A DNA stretch of 26,830 nt. It comes from an uncultured Oscillospiraceae bacterium (GTDB taxonomy: Bacteria; Bacillota_A; Clostridia; Oscillospirales; Oscillospiraceae). Each line of letters starts with the position of its first letter. Position 1 is the stretch's first letter. Both the position numbers and the translations under genes were made by a program. The DNA lies in assembly GCA_900762245.1 (NCBI GenBank), contig CAAFFR010000196.1, positions 1 to 26,830 of the forward strand, read 5' to 3'. Positions 5,656 to 12,492 of this stretch are shown piece after piece. Under the pieces are notes generated by a model, which was not told the origin of the DNA, did not search any database, and saw only the letters and a list, made by a program, of their open reading frames with translations.

Positions 5656-6456
5656 TCACGTTTTTTTCGACCCATTTTCCAGCGAATCTATACCCCTTCC
5701 AAGAAGGTTTCCGAGGTGCTTATACAGCCCCTCTCTGCGCCGTTTCATCTTCTCCTGATAGATCACAGCACTCTCCACAGAGGATGTACCATCAGTACGA
5801 AAGGCGCTCAGGGTCTTACGCTTATAATAGTCGATATCATATCCCTGCGCAAGGGCTAAGCTGACAATGCTCCATTTTCTTCTAAGAATCCCATAGCCTT
5901 TCTGCAACCGTTCATAAACAGCCTTATCACCGATACCATTTCTGGCCGCATACTCTGTTGCAGATTCCTCTTTCCAGTAGATTGCCTGTATAGCATCCCG
6001 AATATGATCTTCCCGGATATGCGCCACGGCGTCCCTTACAATGGTCTTAAGGTTTTCCAGCTCTACCATATCTGCTCCTTGCGGGGAAGATATAAAGTCG
6101 ATCAGCGTATCGGCTCCATCGTCCCCGACAGGGGCATCCAGAGAAACGGCATCAAGAAGTACATCCCGTTTTCTTCTCCGGAGGCCAGCAACTTCCCGCA
6201 TAGCATTGCGGATATGGTCAAATGCGTGAGTAGCAAAGGAAGCTCCCCGATCCGGAGAATAGGTCATAGCCGCCACATGAAGGCCCAGATAACCGGCCTG
6301 TTCCAAATCGTCCATATCATAATGGCATCCACAGCCATCCATATATCGGAGGGATATGTAGTTGATCAGGCCCTTGTTGTCTTCCCACAGCTCCTCCAGG
6401 AGCCAATTTTTTCCCTGCTGAATTTGGGCTACCAGATCCTCGTTTCTTCCCACCAT
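5656..6456 (-). CDS. Sigma-70-family-like RNA polymerase factor of the element
   Basis: This 266-residue protein has a sigma-70 region 2 at about residues 25-90: NKGLINYISLRYM, then DDLEQAGYLGLHVAAMTYSP and GASFATHAFDHIRNAMRE. The DLEQAG-GL and FATHA--IR patterns are typical. A weaker region 4-like HTH lies near ATEYAARNGIGDKAVYERLQ. Such phage-type factors switch on late or element genes. The ATG at 6456 is chosen because the longer frame to 6516 would overlap the upstream gene by 88 bases; the chosen start overlaps it by 28, suggesting translational coupling. It is the last gene of the leftward operon. Confidence 0.75.
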   Translation of the reverse strand: MVGRNEDLVAQIQQGKNWLLEELWEDNKGLINYISLRYMDGCGCHYDMDDLEQAGYLGLHVAAMTYSPDRGASFATHAFDHIRNAMREVAGLRRRKRDVLLDAVSLDAPVGDDGADTLIDFISSPQGADMVELENLKTIVRDAVAHIREDHIRDAIQAIYWKEESATEYAARNGIGDKAVYERLQKGYGILRRKWSIVSLALAQGYDIDYYKRKTLSAFRTDGTSSVESAVIYQEKMKRRREGLYKHLGNLLGRGIDSLENGSKKT

Positions 6457-6881
6457 GCACCCGTACCAAACAGATAAACCGCCATCCGATCCAAAAGCCG
6501 TTTCCGATTTCTCCAAATGGTGGCCTTGTCACAAGAGCAGAGGAAAGCCGCTGCTCGTTCGTCCGCCCCATCAAAGTATCTCGCCGGGATCAAAGGATAA
6601 TAGGGATCATCCTGTATCAGTTCCAGCGCACGCTTTACCGCCTTGATTTCCCAGGATATCAGCAGCGCATCCAGCCCTTCAGCATCCTCCAGCTTTTCAC
6701 AAAGTTCCGGGAGGCCATACAATTTTTCCTCCACTGCCTTTCGGATATTCTCAGTGATCTCGTAGGTAGGAAATGGTCTGAAGCTCTCTACGGTTTCCCG
6801 AATCAGTTTGTCCAAATCTACGCTATCCATTATCTGGTGGCAAACTGTCCCCAAATTCGGACTCGTACAATCAGAAGTCAT
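6429..6881 (-). CDS. ArpU/sigma-like phage transcriptional regulator
   Basis: The 150-residue protein ends with YYPLIPARYFDGADERAAAF, then LCSCDKATIWRNRKRLLDRM. This matches the layout of ArpU-type and similar phage late regulators, where a helical body is followed by a sigma region 4-like HTH ('RYF-G-...-A--L-CD--T--R-RKRL---LA--L'). These proteins control phage muramidase or packaging genes, but no such target gene is present in this element. AAGGAG lies nine bases before the ATG. It overlaps the downstream sigma-like gene. Confidence 0.65.
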   Translation of the reverse strand: MTSDCTSPNLGTVCHQIMDSVDLDKLIRETVESFRPFPTYEITENIRKAVEEKLYGLPELCEKLEDAEGLDALLISWEIKAVKRALELIQDDPYYPLIPARYFDGADERAAAFLCSCDKATIWRNRKRLLDRMAVYLFGTGAWWEETRIW

Positions 6882-6972
6882 AACTGCTATCTCCTTATTT
6901 AAGATTGTCCAAATTAAAGTCTGTATCGTTTATCACCTCCCGCATTATTGCTGTAGATATTTCATCAAAGAG

Positions 6973-7788
6973 TTATACGGTTACCACTCCCCGCAAGCGG
7001 TAATTCCGTTTGATATCCCTGGAAATAGAAAACACGTTGCTGCCGGCCATTTCGATAATCCGGCTACCGATTGCTTCGTCAATCTCCACCAGCTCCTGGG
7101 GTGTTTTTTCTGTGGAAACGATGGTTGGAAGATGATTGATGTACCGATGATTGATAATCTCAAAGGCAAGGCTGATATCCGCTCCTGTGGGATTGCTGGA
7201 TCCGTCCGCAGCTTTACCGACCTTATACAGGTCATCAATATACAGAATTTGAGCATTCTTAAATCCGTTGATGATATCTGCCCGCCGTTCGCTGTCCAAA
7301 CTCATAGCCTTCAGCTCTGCGATTTTGTCCCGCCACGGCATATAGCGCACTTCATCACCTGCTAAAAGGCGGTGGCGACATACTGCAGTACAAAGGTGTG
7401 TTTTGCCACTGCCGGGCTGCCCACAGAACAGGAGCCATCCTTCCGGCTTTTCCGCATAATTCACAGCCCCCAACTTGATTGCTTTTTGCCACAGCTCCAT
7501 GACAGTGTATGAATCAAAGGTTTTACCCTCTTTGATGATGTTCTTCAGCCCAGAGCGTTCCATCTCCCAAACACACCGGCGGATTTTCATACAGCCACAC
7601 TCTTTTGTGTAAAAGCTCCCGTCATCCCGGGGAATGGCAATCGTTCCACGGTTTAAGCACTTCGGGCAATCATGCCCTGAAAGATTGCCTAGGGTATTGT
7701 TGATGGTGTCCGCCTTCATTTTTGCGAGGGCCACAGGATCATACTGTTGTCCCAACAGACCAAAGGGATTCAGATTCAGCCTTTCCAT
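6973..7788 (-). CDS. DnaC/DnaI-like helicase loader ATPase
   Basis: This 271-residue AAA+ protein carries Walker A G123-Q-P-G-S-G-K129-T and Walker B ILYIDDL, followed by sensor-like TIVSTEKTP and an arginine-rich SRIIEMAG segment. The N-terminal part has a metal-binding pattern C41-x2-C44 and C64-x-C66, as in phage helicase loaders. The expected role is loading the host DnaB-type helicase at the element origin after the preceding DnaD-like protein has bound it. Its start lies inside the 3' end of the DnaD-like gene (50-base overlap), indicating coupled translation. GGAAAGGA lies before the ATG. A 91-base gap follows before the ArpU-like gene. Confidence 0.88.
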   Translation of the reverse strand: MERLNLNPFGLLGQQYDPVALAKMKADTINNTLGNLSGHDCPKCLNRGTIAIPRDDGSFYTKECGCMKIRRCVWEMERSGLKNIIKEGKTFDSYTVMELWQKAIKLGAVNYAEKPEGWLLFCGQPGSGKTHLCTAVCRHRLLAGDEVRYMPWRDKIAELKAMSLDSERRADIINGFKNAQILYIDDLYKVGKAADGSSNPTGADISLAFEIINHRYINHLPTIVSTEKTPQELVEIDEAIGSRIIEMAGSNVFSISRDIKRNYRLRGVVTV

Positions 7789-8356
7789 TATTCTGTTTAT
7801 CCTTTCCGTTCCAATTTCTTACTGCTGCTTTCCAGTCTTTCATGGGATTTTTACCTACCCGCCACCCGTTAGAGGTATAGTAGTCCACAAAACGCTGTGG
7901 ATCCACAGTATACCCCTTTTCGGTACAATACGACCGAACTTCCATCACCGTTGGAGGTGTAAAACGGTGGCGGGTAGGCGGCTTGTCCGCCTCTACACCC
8001 TTTCCATCTTCTTCTCCATCTCTTTCTCCATCTCCATCTCTTTCTGTCACCGTGGGCAAGGGTGGGTTACCCTCCCTAACCGAGGGTTTTTCTTCCTCGG
8101 CCAGTTTGGGGCGGCCTCCCTTTTTGCCATTCTCCACATCCCGCAGATAATCAGCATGGGCATCGTCAATGTCCGACTTGATGGAGGCAAATACCACCGT
8201 TTCAAGCTGTCCTAGCTGAACCACCTCGCCGGTAGCAAAGTAATTCAGCGCAGCCTTTACGGCCCTACCCGCCACATCATCCGGGACGGCATCGATTAGC
8301 GGCCTATGGTGCAGCCATAGCTTGAACCATGATGCTCTTTTAGGTTTTTTTGCCAT
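7739..8356 (-). CDS. DnaD-like replication initiation protein
   Basis: The 205-residue protein has an N-terminal domain (WFKLWLHHRPLIDAVPDDVA, then AVKAALNYFATGEV) resembling the DUF6291-type region of phage replication proteins. A repetitive acidic linker follows (TERDGDGERDGEEDGKG), then a C-terminal DnaD-like domain (VDPQRFVDYYTSNGWRVGKN, ending MKDWKAAVRNW). Such proteins open or mark the origin and hand over to the DnaC-like loader encoded next. GGGGTGA supports the ATG at 8356; an ATG at 8380 has no ribosome site. The linker DNA contains CCATCTCTTTCT-type direct repeats (8004-8045) that could be more than coding. Confidence 0.82.
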   Translation of the reverse strand: MAKKPKRASWFKLWLHHRPLIDAVPDDVAGRAVKAALNYFATGEVVQLGQLETVVFASIKSDIDDAHADYLRDVENGKKGGRPKLAEEEKPSVREGNPPLPTVTERDGDGERDGEEDGKGVEADKPPTRHRFTPPTVMEVRSYCTEKGYTVDPQRFVDYYTSNGWRVGKNPMKDWKAAVRNWNGKDKQNNGKAESESLWSVGTTV

Positions 8357-8401
8357 GAAATCACCCCAAAGATCCTGCATGGTGTTTCATAGGCCATCAC
8401 C

Positions 8402-8644
8402 TCACAGATCCACCCGGCGGATGGTACCAGGAGCCGCCGCCACCGTGGCGGGCTGATTATCTCCGCCATCTTCACAGCGCAGATAGCTTACAAGGTTTGG
8501 ATAGAACAACAGCAGTTTTGTTCCTGCCTTCCGGGCCGGGATTGCTCCTGTTCTCACCCAATGCCGTAGGGTATACTCAGAAATCCCGAGGCCGTCAGTC
8601 TTTGCTCGCTGGACAGCTTCACGGATGGTCACTACATCAGGCAT
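8402..8644 (-). CDS. Excisionase-like HTH protein, copy 2
   Basis: This 80-residue paralogue of the 3896-4129 product has the same MerR/excisionase-type core: VVTIREAVQRAKTDGLGISE, then YTLRHWVRTGAIPARKAGTK and LLFYPNLVSYL, with the CEDGGDNQP tail. AAAGGAGG lies before the ATG. The start codon overlaps the stop of the upstream gene (TAATG). It sits second in the early leftward operon facing the repressor, where phages and satellites often encode excisionase or Cro/AlpA-like regulators. Two diverged copies in one 9.8-kb element is unusual. Confidence 0.8.
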   Translation of the reverse strand: MPDVVTIREAVQRAKTDGLGISEYTLRHWVRTGAIPARKAGTKLLLFYPNLVSYLRCEDGGDNQPATVAAAPGTIRRVDL

Positions 8645-8823
8645 TAGGATACCTCCTTTGCCAGACTGTCGATAATGAGCAAAATCTTTTCCCGCTCCTG
8701 TTGGGAAAGTTCTTTCCGCAGTTTCCGGGAGAAATTGCCGTCGTTGATTCCGAGTTGTGCAGCAATCTGCCAAAGCCGCACACCTCTCTTAACCGCATAC
8801 TCACGAATATCTTTGTTGTGCAT
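8644..8823 (-). CDS. Small HTH protein, first gene of the leftward operon
   Basis: The 59-residue protein begins MHNKDIREYAVKRGVRLWQI and continues AAQLGINDGNFSRKLRKELS. It contains a compact HTH (LWQIAAQLGINDGNFSRKLR) of the type found in small phage regulators. The ATG at 8823 is chosen because GGGAGG lies eight bases upstream; upstream in-frame ATGs at 8829 and 8859 are too near or too far from it. It is the first gene transcribed leftward from the switch region and so holds the position of a Cro-like or antirepressor gene. Confidence 0.75.
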   Translation of the reverse strand: MHNKDIREYAVKRGVRLWQIAAQLGINDGNFSRKLRKELSQQEREKILLIIDSLAKEVS

Positions 8824-8852
8824 TTTCATTTCCTCCCATCTTGTTCTTGTTG

Positions 8853-8881
8853 TTGACAAAGCAAGTATAACATGATACTAT
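8853..8881. promoter_or_regulatory. Overlapping divergent promoters with a dyad operator
   Basis: Rightward, TTGACA (8853-8858) and TACTAT (8876-8881) are 17 bases apart and face the repressor gene at 8940. Leftward, TATACT (8864-8869 on the - strand) has a TG extension and faces the early operon. AGTAT (8864-8868) and ATACT (8875-8879) form a dyad with a 6-base centre that covers both -10 boxes. One repressor dimer bound here could shut both promoters, so this is the likely decision point of the element. Confidence 0.65.
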
Positions 8882-8939
8882 GTAAAAGAAAATAACTCAT
8901 TTTCAACATTTTATTCAAACAACGAGGTGTTTTGTTAAA

Positions 8940-9590
8940 ATGCACAACCAATTAGAATTAGGCGCAAAAATTAAGGAAGAACGCTTACAATTAGGCGATA
9001 CTCTAGATAAATTTGCAGAGAAAATTATGATTTCAAGGCAAACTCTTGCCAAATGGGAAAACGGGCTAGGAAATGGCCCCACTGTAAATGATCTATTGCG
9101 AATGTGCAAACTGTTTCACTGCGATTTTGGATATCTTGTAGGCGAATATTCGTGTAAAAGAAGAGAAGCCTCTGATATCCAAGCGGAAACCGGGCTTTCA
9201 GAGGAAGCCATCAAACAGCTGCAACACCAAAAGGCTATCATCGAGGGAAAGCAACTGCCTTTACCGTTTGAAGAAGCAGAAGAATCAACCACATTTCTAA
9301 AAATGTTAAGCATGTTGATTTCACATCCGCAATTTATCGATTTTGTTTGTGGTTTGAGCAAATGCGGTAAACTTCACAATTCTGGAACCTCTGGTGTCAT
9401 AACCATGGGTGATGGAAAAAATGTTTGGGCGTGGGATGTAGCTGCAATATTAGAGAAGGATGGATGGTCCATAATAAGCAACATCCATGCTGCGGATTAC
9501 TGGCTATATTCTTCCCTTGATACTTTGCGCGGTATAGCAAAAGATATTTGGGAAGAACCTTGGAAGTATGGAGAAAACCTTGATAAATAA
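8940..9590 (+). CDS. XRE-family phage-type repressor
   Basis: The 216-residue protein has an N-terminal Cro/CI-type HTH (residues about 7-62: LGAKIKEERLQLGDTLDKFA, then EKIMISRQTLAKWENGLGNG and DLLRMCKLFHCDFGYLVG). The long C-terminal part (about 115 residues; DGKNVWAWDVAAILEKDGWS, LYSSLDTLRGIAKDIWEEPW) has no LexA-type Ser-Lys cleavage motif I can see, so induction would not follow the usual RecA route. The gene is clearly more AT-rich than its neighbours. GAGGTG lies about ten bases before the ATG. It is transcribed from the promoter at 8853-8881, divergent from the replication operon and upstream of the integrase, as in phage and satellite immunity regions. Confidence 0.85.
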   Translation: MHNQLELGAKIKEERLQLGDTLDKFAEKIMISRQTLAKWENGLGNGPTVNDLLRMCKLFHCDFGYLVGEYSCKRREASDIQAETGLSEEAIKQLQHQKAIIEGKQLPLPFEEAEESTTFLKMLSMLISHPQFIDFVCGLSKCGKLHNSGTSGVITMGDGKNVWAWDVAAILEKDGWSIISNIHAADYWLYSSLDTLRGIAKDIWEEPWKYGENLDK

Positions 9591-9594
9591 AAAA

Positions 9595-9609
9595 CCGCCA
9601 CCGTGGCGG
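9595..9609 (-). terminator. Hairpin after the repressor gene
   Basis: CCGCCA-CCG-TGGCGG follows the repressor stop. The T-tract (TTTTTTA) lies on the - strand side, so it would end leftward transcription entering the repressor gene from the integrase side better than rightward transcription. The same 15 bases occur inside the HTH gene at 8437-8451. Its role is uncertain. Confidence 0.35.
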
Positions 9610-9715
9610 CAACCACGGCAGCGGCGAAATGTAAACCGAACAGCATCCAACCAACGATTTACCCGGTCATTATATCACATCGGGCAAATTGGTGCAACCA
9701 CAGAAAGGAGCACGA

Positions 9716-11110
9716 ATGGCAACGATTGAGAAAATCACCGGCAAGACCGGCACCACCTACCGAATCAGCGTGTCCGGCGGCTTTGATACTGCAGGCAAGC
9801 GCATCCGCCACAGGATGACCTATAAACCGGAGCCGGGAATGACGGCTCGCCAGATTCAGAAGGCCGTCCAGCGGGCCGCGGCGGACTTTGAGCGCAGCAT
9901 TGAACAGGGCTATGCCCTGGATAACCGCCAAACCTTCGCAGACTATGCAGCCTATGTAATCGACCTGAAGGAGCGCACCGGCACAAAGCACCGCACCATT
10001 ATGGGCTACAAGCGTTTGCTGATTCGTACCAATCAGGCCATTGGCCACATGGCAATACAGGATATCCGGGCAGTACATCTGAACCGCTTTTACAAAAACC
10101 TTACAGAAGAAGGTATCCGGGGAACCGCAGACAGGGCCGTCCCCAAAACCGACCTCCAGGCAGCGCTGAAGGAAAAGAAGCTGTCCATGGCAAAGGTTGC
10201 CAAGCTGGCCGGGGTAGCGGAATCCACCGTCAACACCGCCGGTAAAGGGGAGCCAATCCTCAGAGAAAAGGCAGAGCTGATAGCCGCTTCGGCCGGGATC
10301 CCCTTCGATACGCTGTTCTCCGTGGTGGAGCATAACGAACCACTTTCCACTACCTCCATCCTGGCCTACCACCGTTTCATCCATATTGTTCTAGCCCAGG
10401 CAGAAAAGGAAATGCTGGTACCCTATAACGCCGCCGATAAGGCCACCCCGCCACAAAAAGAAAAATCGGAGGTAGGAACCTTCCAAACCTCCGAGCTGAT
10501 CGCCATCCGGGATGCGGCTGCCCAGGAGCCGATCAAATGGCAGATGATTATTCACTTGCTTATGATCACCGGCTGCCGCCGTGGCGAAATTGTTGGCCTA
10601 AAATGGGATCGTGTCAACTGGAAGGATTCCTCCATCCGTATTGACACCACCCTCCTGTACACCCCGGAGCGGGGCGTATACGAATCCACCACAAAGACCG
10701 GGGCCGAGCGAACCATCAAGCTCCCGAAGGAAACCATGGATCTGCTGCGGCAATACCGGGTGTGGCAGCTGGAAACCAGACTAATCAACGGCGACCGCTG
10801 GAAGGAAACGCCCTTTGTCTTTACCGGCGAATGTGGCGGATGTATGGCCCCTGACACACTCAGCGGCTATCTGAACCGTTTTGAGAAGAAATACAACCTC
10901 CCACACATCCACGCTCACAAGTTCCGCCACAGCATGGCATCCGTACTCTATTTCTCCGGCGCAGATCCTGTCAGTATTTCCAAACGCTTGGGACACGCCC
11001 AGGTAAGCACCACGCAAAACATCTATTCCCACCTAATTGAGCAAGCCGATACCCAGTCGGCGGAACGGATTGCAGATGCCATTTTCCGCACGGAGAAACG
11101 CACCGGCTGA
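9716..11110 (+). CDS. Tyrosine integrase with an internal HTH domain
   Basis: The 464-residue tyrosine recombinase catalyses insertion and excision at tRNA-Arg. An N-terminal arm-binding domain (about 1-60) is followed by a core-binding domain interrupted at about 145-205 by an XRE-like HTH (DLQAALKEKKLSMAKVAKLA, then GVAESTVNTAGKGEPILREK). The catalytic domain shows R288 (TGCRRGEI), K327 (TTKTGAERTIKLP), H401-x2-R404 (HKFRHS), H427 (RLGHAQ) and nucleophile Y437 (IYSHL). All six catalytic positions are intact, so activity is likely. Its length of 464 exceeds the usual 380-400 residues, the excess being the insertion. AAAGGAG supports the ATG at 9716. It lies 115 bases from the right attachment repeat. 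Confidence 0.92.
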   Translation: MATIEKITGKTGTTYRISVSGGFDTAGKRIRHRMTYKPEPGMTARQIQKAVQRAAADFERSIEQGYALDNRQTFADYAAYVIDLKERTGTKHRTIMGYKRLLIRTNQAIGHMAIQDIRAVHLNRFYKNLTEEGIRGTADRAVPKTDLQAALKEKKLSMAKVAKLAGVAESTVNTAGKGEPILREKAELIAASAGIPFDTLFSVVEHNEPLSTTSILAYHRFIHIVLAQAEKEMLVPYNAADKATPPQKEKSEVGTFQTSELIAIRDAAAQEPIKWQMIIHLLMITGCRRGEIVGLKWDRVNWKDSSIRIDTTLLYTPERGVYESTTKTGAERTIKLPKETMDLLRQYRVWQLETRLINGDRWKETPFVFTGECGGCMAPDTLSGYLNRFEKKYNLPHIHAHKFRHSMASVLYFSGADPVSISKRLGHAQVSTTQNIYSHLIEQADTQSAERIADAIFRTEKRTG

Positions 11111-11124
11111 CCCAAACGAAAGTC

Positions 11125-11148
11125 ATTGGCCCAAAATTGGCCCAAAAT
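11125..11148. repeat. Candidate integrase arm-type sites, right
   Basis: ATTGGCCCAAA is repeated exactly in tandem (11125-11135 and 11136-11146) just after the integrase stop and about 78 bp inside the right attachment repeat. A related pair lies at 1606-1634 inside the left end. Confidence 0.45.
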
Positions 11149-11190
11149 GAAAAATGAGCCGTTTCCAAAATAGCCCTAAGAGTACGAAAA

Positions 11191-11222
11191 AAGCCCGGAA
11201 TCTTGACGATTCCGGGCTTTTA
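11191..11222. terminator. Bidirectional terminator supplied by the element
   Basis: AAGCCCGGAATC (11191-11202) and GATTCCGGGCTT (11208-11219) form a 12-bp stem with loop TTGAC, flanked by A6 on the left and T4 on the right. It ends integrase transcription rightward. Leftward, it now ends the tRNA-Arg transcript in place of the displaced native terminator at 1386-1440. Confidence 0.85.
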
Positions 11223-11225
11223 ACG

Positions 11226-11271
11226 TGGTACGCCGAAAGGGACTCGAACCCCCGACCTACTGATTCGTAGT
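11226..11271. repeat. Right attachment repeat inside tRNA-Arg
   Basis: These 46 bases are identical to 1447-1492. They form the 3' half of the intact tRNA, from the CCA end through the T arm and into the anticodon loop, the usual crossover zone for tyrosine integrases. Confidence 0.92.
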
Positions 11272-11302
11272 CAGTCACTCTATCCAACTGAGCTATCGGC
11301 GC
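11226..11302 (-). tRNA. tRNA-Arg (anticodon ACG)
   Basis: The - strand folds as a tRNA. The acceptor arm pairs GCGCCGA with TCGGCGT, the discriminator is A and CCA is encoded. The anticodon stem ACTGA/TCAGT encloses CTACGAA, giving anticodon ACG for arginine. The T arm contains GGTTCGAGTCC. The gene is intact although its 3' 46 bases now come from the integrated element. It is transcribed from a promoter at 11322-11350 and reads CGN arginine codons after A-to-I editing. Confidence 0.96.
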
Positions 11303-11321
11303 ATGTCTCAACGACTTGGAT

Positions 11322-11350
11322 ATAATAGCATACCTTTTTCAAAAATGCAA
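11322..11350 (-). promoter_or_regulatory. Promoter of tRNA-Arg
   Basis: On the - strand TTGCAT (11345-11350) and TATTAT (11322-11327) are 17 bases apart, about 20 bases before the mature tRNA 5' end. Confidence 0.65.
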
Positions 11351-11401
11351 GTACTTTTTTCAAAAATTTTGAAAAAATTTTTTCGCACTGTTTTTGGCTT
11401 C

Positions 11402-11430
11402 TTGACAGGAACTTTTTCCCCTTGTACAAT
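11402..11430 (+). promoter_or_regulatory. Promoter of the mutY operon
   Basis: TTGACA (11402-11407) and TACAAT (11425-11430) are 17 bases apart, 28 bases before the mutY ATG. Confidence 0.8.
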
Positions 11431-11458
11431 AGACGAAAATACCGAAGGAGGTGGGAAA

Positions 11459-12490
11459 ATGGAATATTTACGGGAGCTTCCTTCTCTGCTGCTGCCCTGG
11501 TATTACGCTAACCGGCGGGATCTGCCATGGCGAAAGGATCGGGAGCCTTACCATGTCTGGCTGTCGGAGATCATGCTGCAGCAGACCCGGGTGGAGGCAG
11601 TAAAGGGGTATTATGCCCGCTTTCTGGAGACGCTTCCCACCGTTGCCGCACTTTCTGAGTGCGATGACGACCTGCTGCACAAGCTCTGGGAGGGTCTCGG
11701 CTATTACAGCCGGGTACGGAATCTGAAAAAGGCCGCCCGGGTGGTGATGGCAGCACATGCGGGTGTGTTTCCGCGAACCCACGCTGAGGTGCTGGCGCTG
11801 CCGGGCATCGGAGCGTACACTGCCGGTGCCATCTGCTCCATCTGCTTTGGGCTGCCCACCCCGGCGGTGGACGGCAATGTACTGCGGGTCTTCTCCCGTT
11901 TGACAGACGACCCGTCCCCGATCGACCTGCCTGCCACTAAAAAACGGGTCACGGAAACGCTTTCCGCCATTTATCCCGCGGAAGCCGGAGATTTCACCCA
12001 GGCTCTGATGGAACTGGGTGCCACTACCTGCGGTCCCAACCGAAAGCCGGACTGTGAACACTGTCCCTGCAAGGGAATCTGCCGCGGATATGCCCAGGGA
12101 ACTGCGGAGGCCCTTCCGGTGAAGGCACCCAAAAAGGAAAAGCGGCAGGAAGACCGCACTGTATTTCTCTTCCACTGCGACGGAAAATATGCCCTGGAAA
12201 AGCGTCCCGCCACAGGCCTTCTTGCAGGACTTTGGCAGTTTCCCAATGTATCCGGGCAGCTGGATACCGCCAGTGCCTTGCAGGAAGCAGAGGTCATGGG
12301 CCTGCGGCCTCAGGAAATTCGCAAGGAAATTTTCCGAAAGCACATTTTCACCCACATCCAATGGAATATGAAGGGCATTTATCTGGACGTTGCCGAAACC
12401 GGCGGCAGTTTCCAATGGTTCACGGAAGAAGAGGTCACCGCAGCCGCAGCGCTGCCCACGGCGTTCCGCCAATTCTGGGAGGAGAGATAG
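11459..12490 (+). CDS. mutY: A/G-specific adenine DNA glycosylase
   Basis: The 343-residue enzyme removes adenine mispaired with 8-oxoguanine. The catalytic glutamate is E37 (SEIMLQQTR), the helix-hairpin-helix is LPGIGAYTAGAI, and the catalytic aspartate is D138 (AVDGNVLRV). A 4Fe-4S cluster motif follows as C191-x7-C199-x2-C202-x5-C208; the first spacing is seven, one more than in E. coli, which I recall as normal in clostridial MutY. The C-terminal NUDIX-like 8-oxoG recognition domain covers about 230-343 (YALEKRPATGLLAGLWQFPN). GAAGGAGG supports the ATG at 11459; the longer open frame runs through the promoter. The PHP phosphatase gene follows after two bases. Confidence 0.96.
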   Translation: MEYLRELPSLLLPWYYANRRDLPWRKDREPYHVWLSEIMLQQTRVEAVKGYYARFLETLPTVAALSECDDDLLHKLWEGLGYYSRVRNLKKAARVVMAAHAGVFPRTHAEVLALPGIGAYTAGAICSICFGLPTPAVDGNVLRVFSRLTDDPSPIDLPATKKRVTETLSAIYPAEAGDFTQALMELGATTCGPNRKPDCEHCPCKGICRGYAQGTAEALPVKAPKKEKRQEDRTVFLFHCDGKYALEKRPATGLLAGLWQFPNVSGQLDTASALQEAEVMGLRPQEIRKEIFRKHIFTHIQWNMKGIYLDVAETGGSFQWFTEEEVTAAAALPTAFRQFWEER

Positions 12491-12492
12491 CA

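Larger units (their letters stand above)
1447..11271. mobile_element. Integrated element in tRNA-Arg(ACG), about 9.8 kb
   Basis: A 46-bp exact direct repeat of the tRNA-Arg 3' half, from the CCA end into the anticodon loop, lies at 1447-1492 and 11226-11271. Between the copies are a tyrosine integrase next to one end, a phage-type repressor, excisionase-like HTH proteins, DnaD/DnaC-like replication genes, sigma-like regulators and toxin-antitoxin-type genes. I see no relaxase, type IV secretion, FtsK/TraB, terminase, capsid, tail or lysis gene. The element is thus a non-conjugative integrative element, possibly a phage satellite, a remnant prophage or an element mobilised in trans. The intact tRNA is kept because the element supplies the 3' half at its right end. 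Confidence 0.9.

Noticed and set aside
12029..12082. Odd Fe-S cysteine spacing in MutY as a frameshift
   Set aside because: The frame is continuous on both sides, and a seven-residue first gap is familiar in clostridial MutY.
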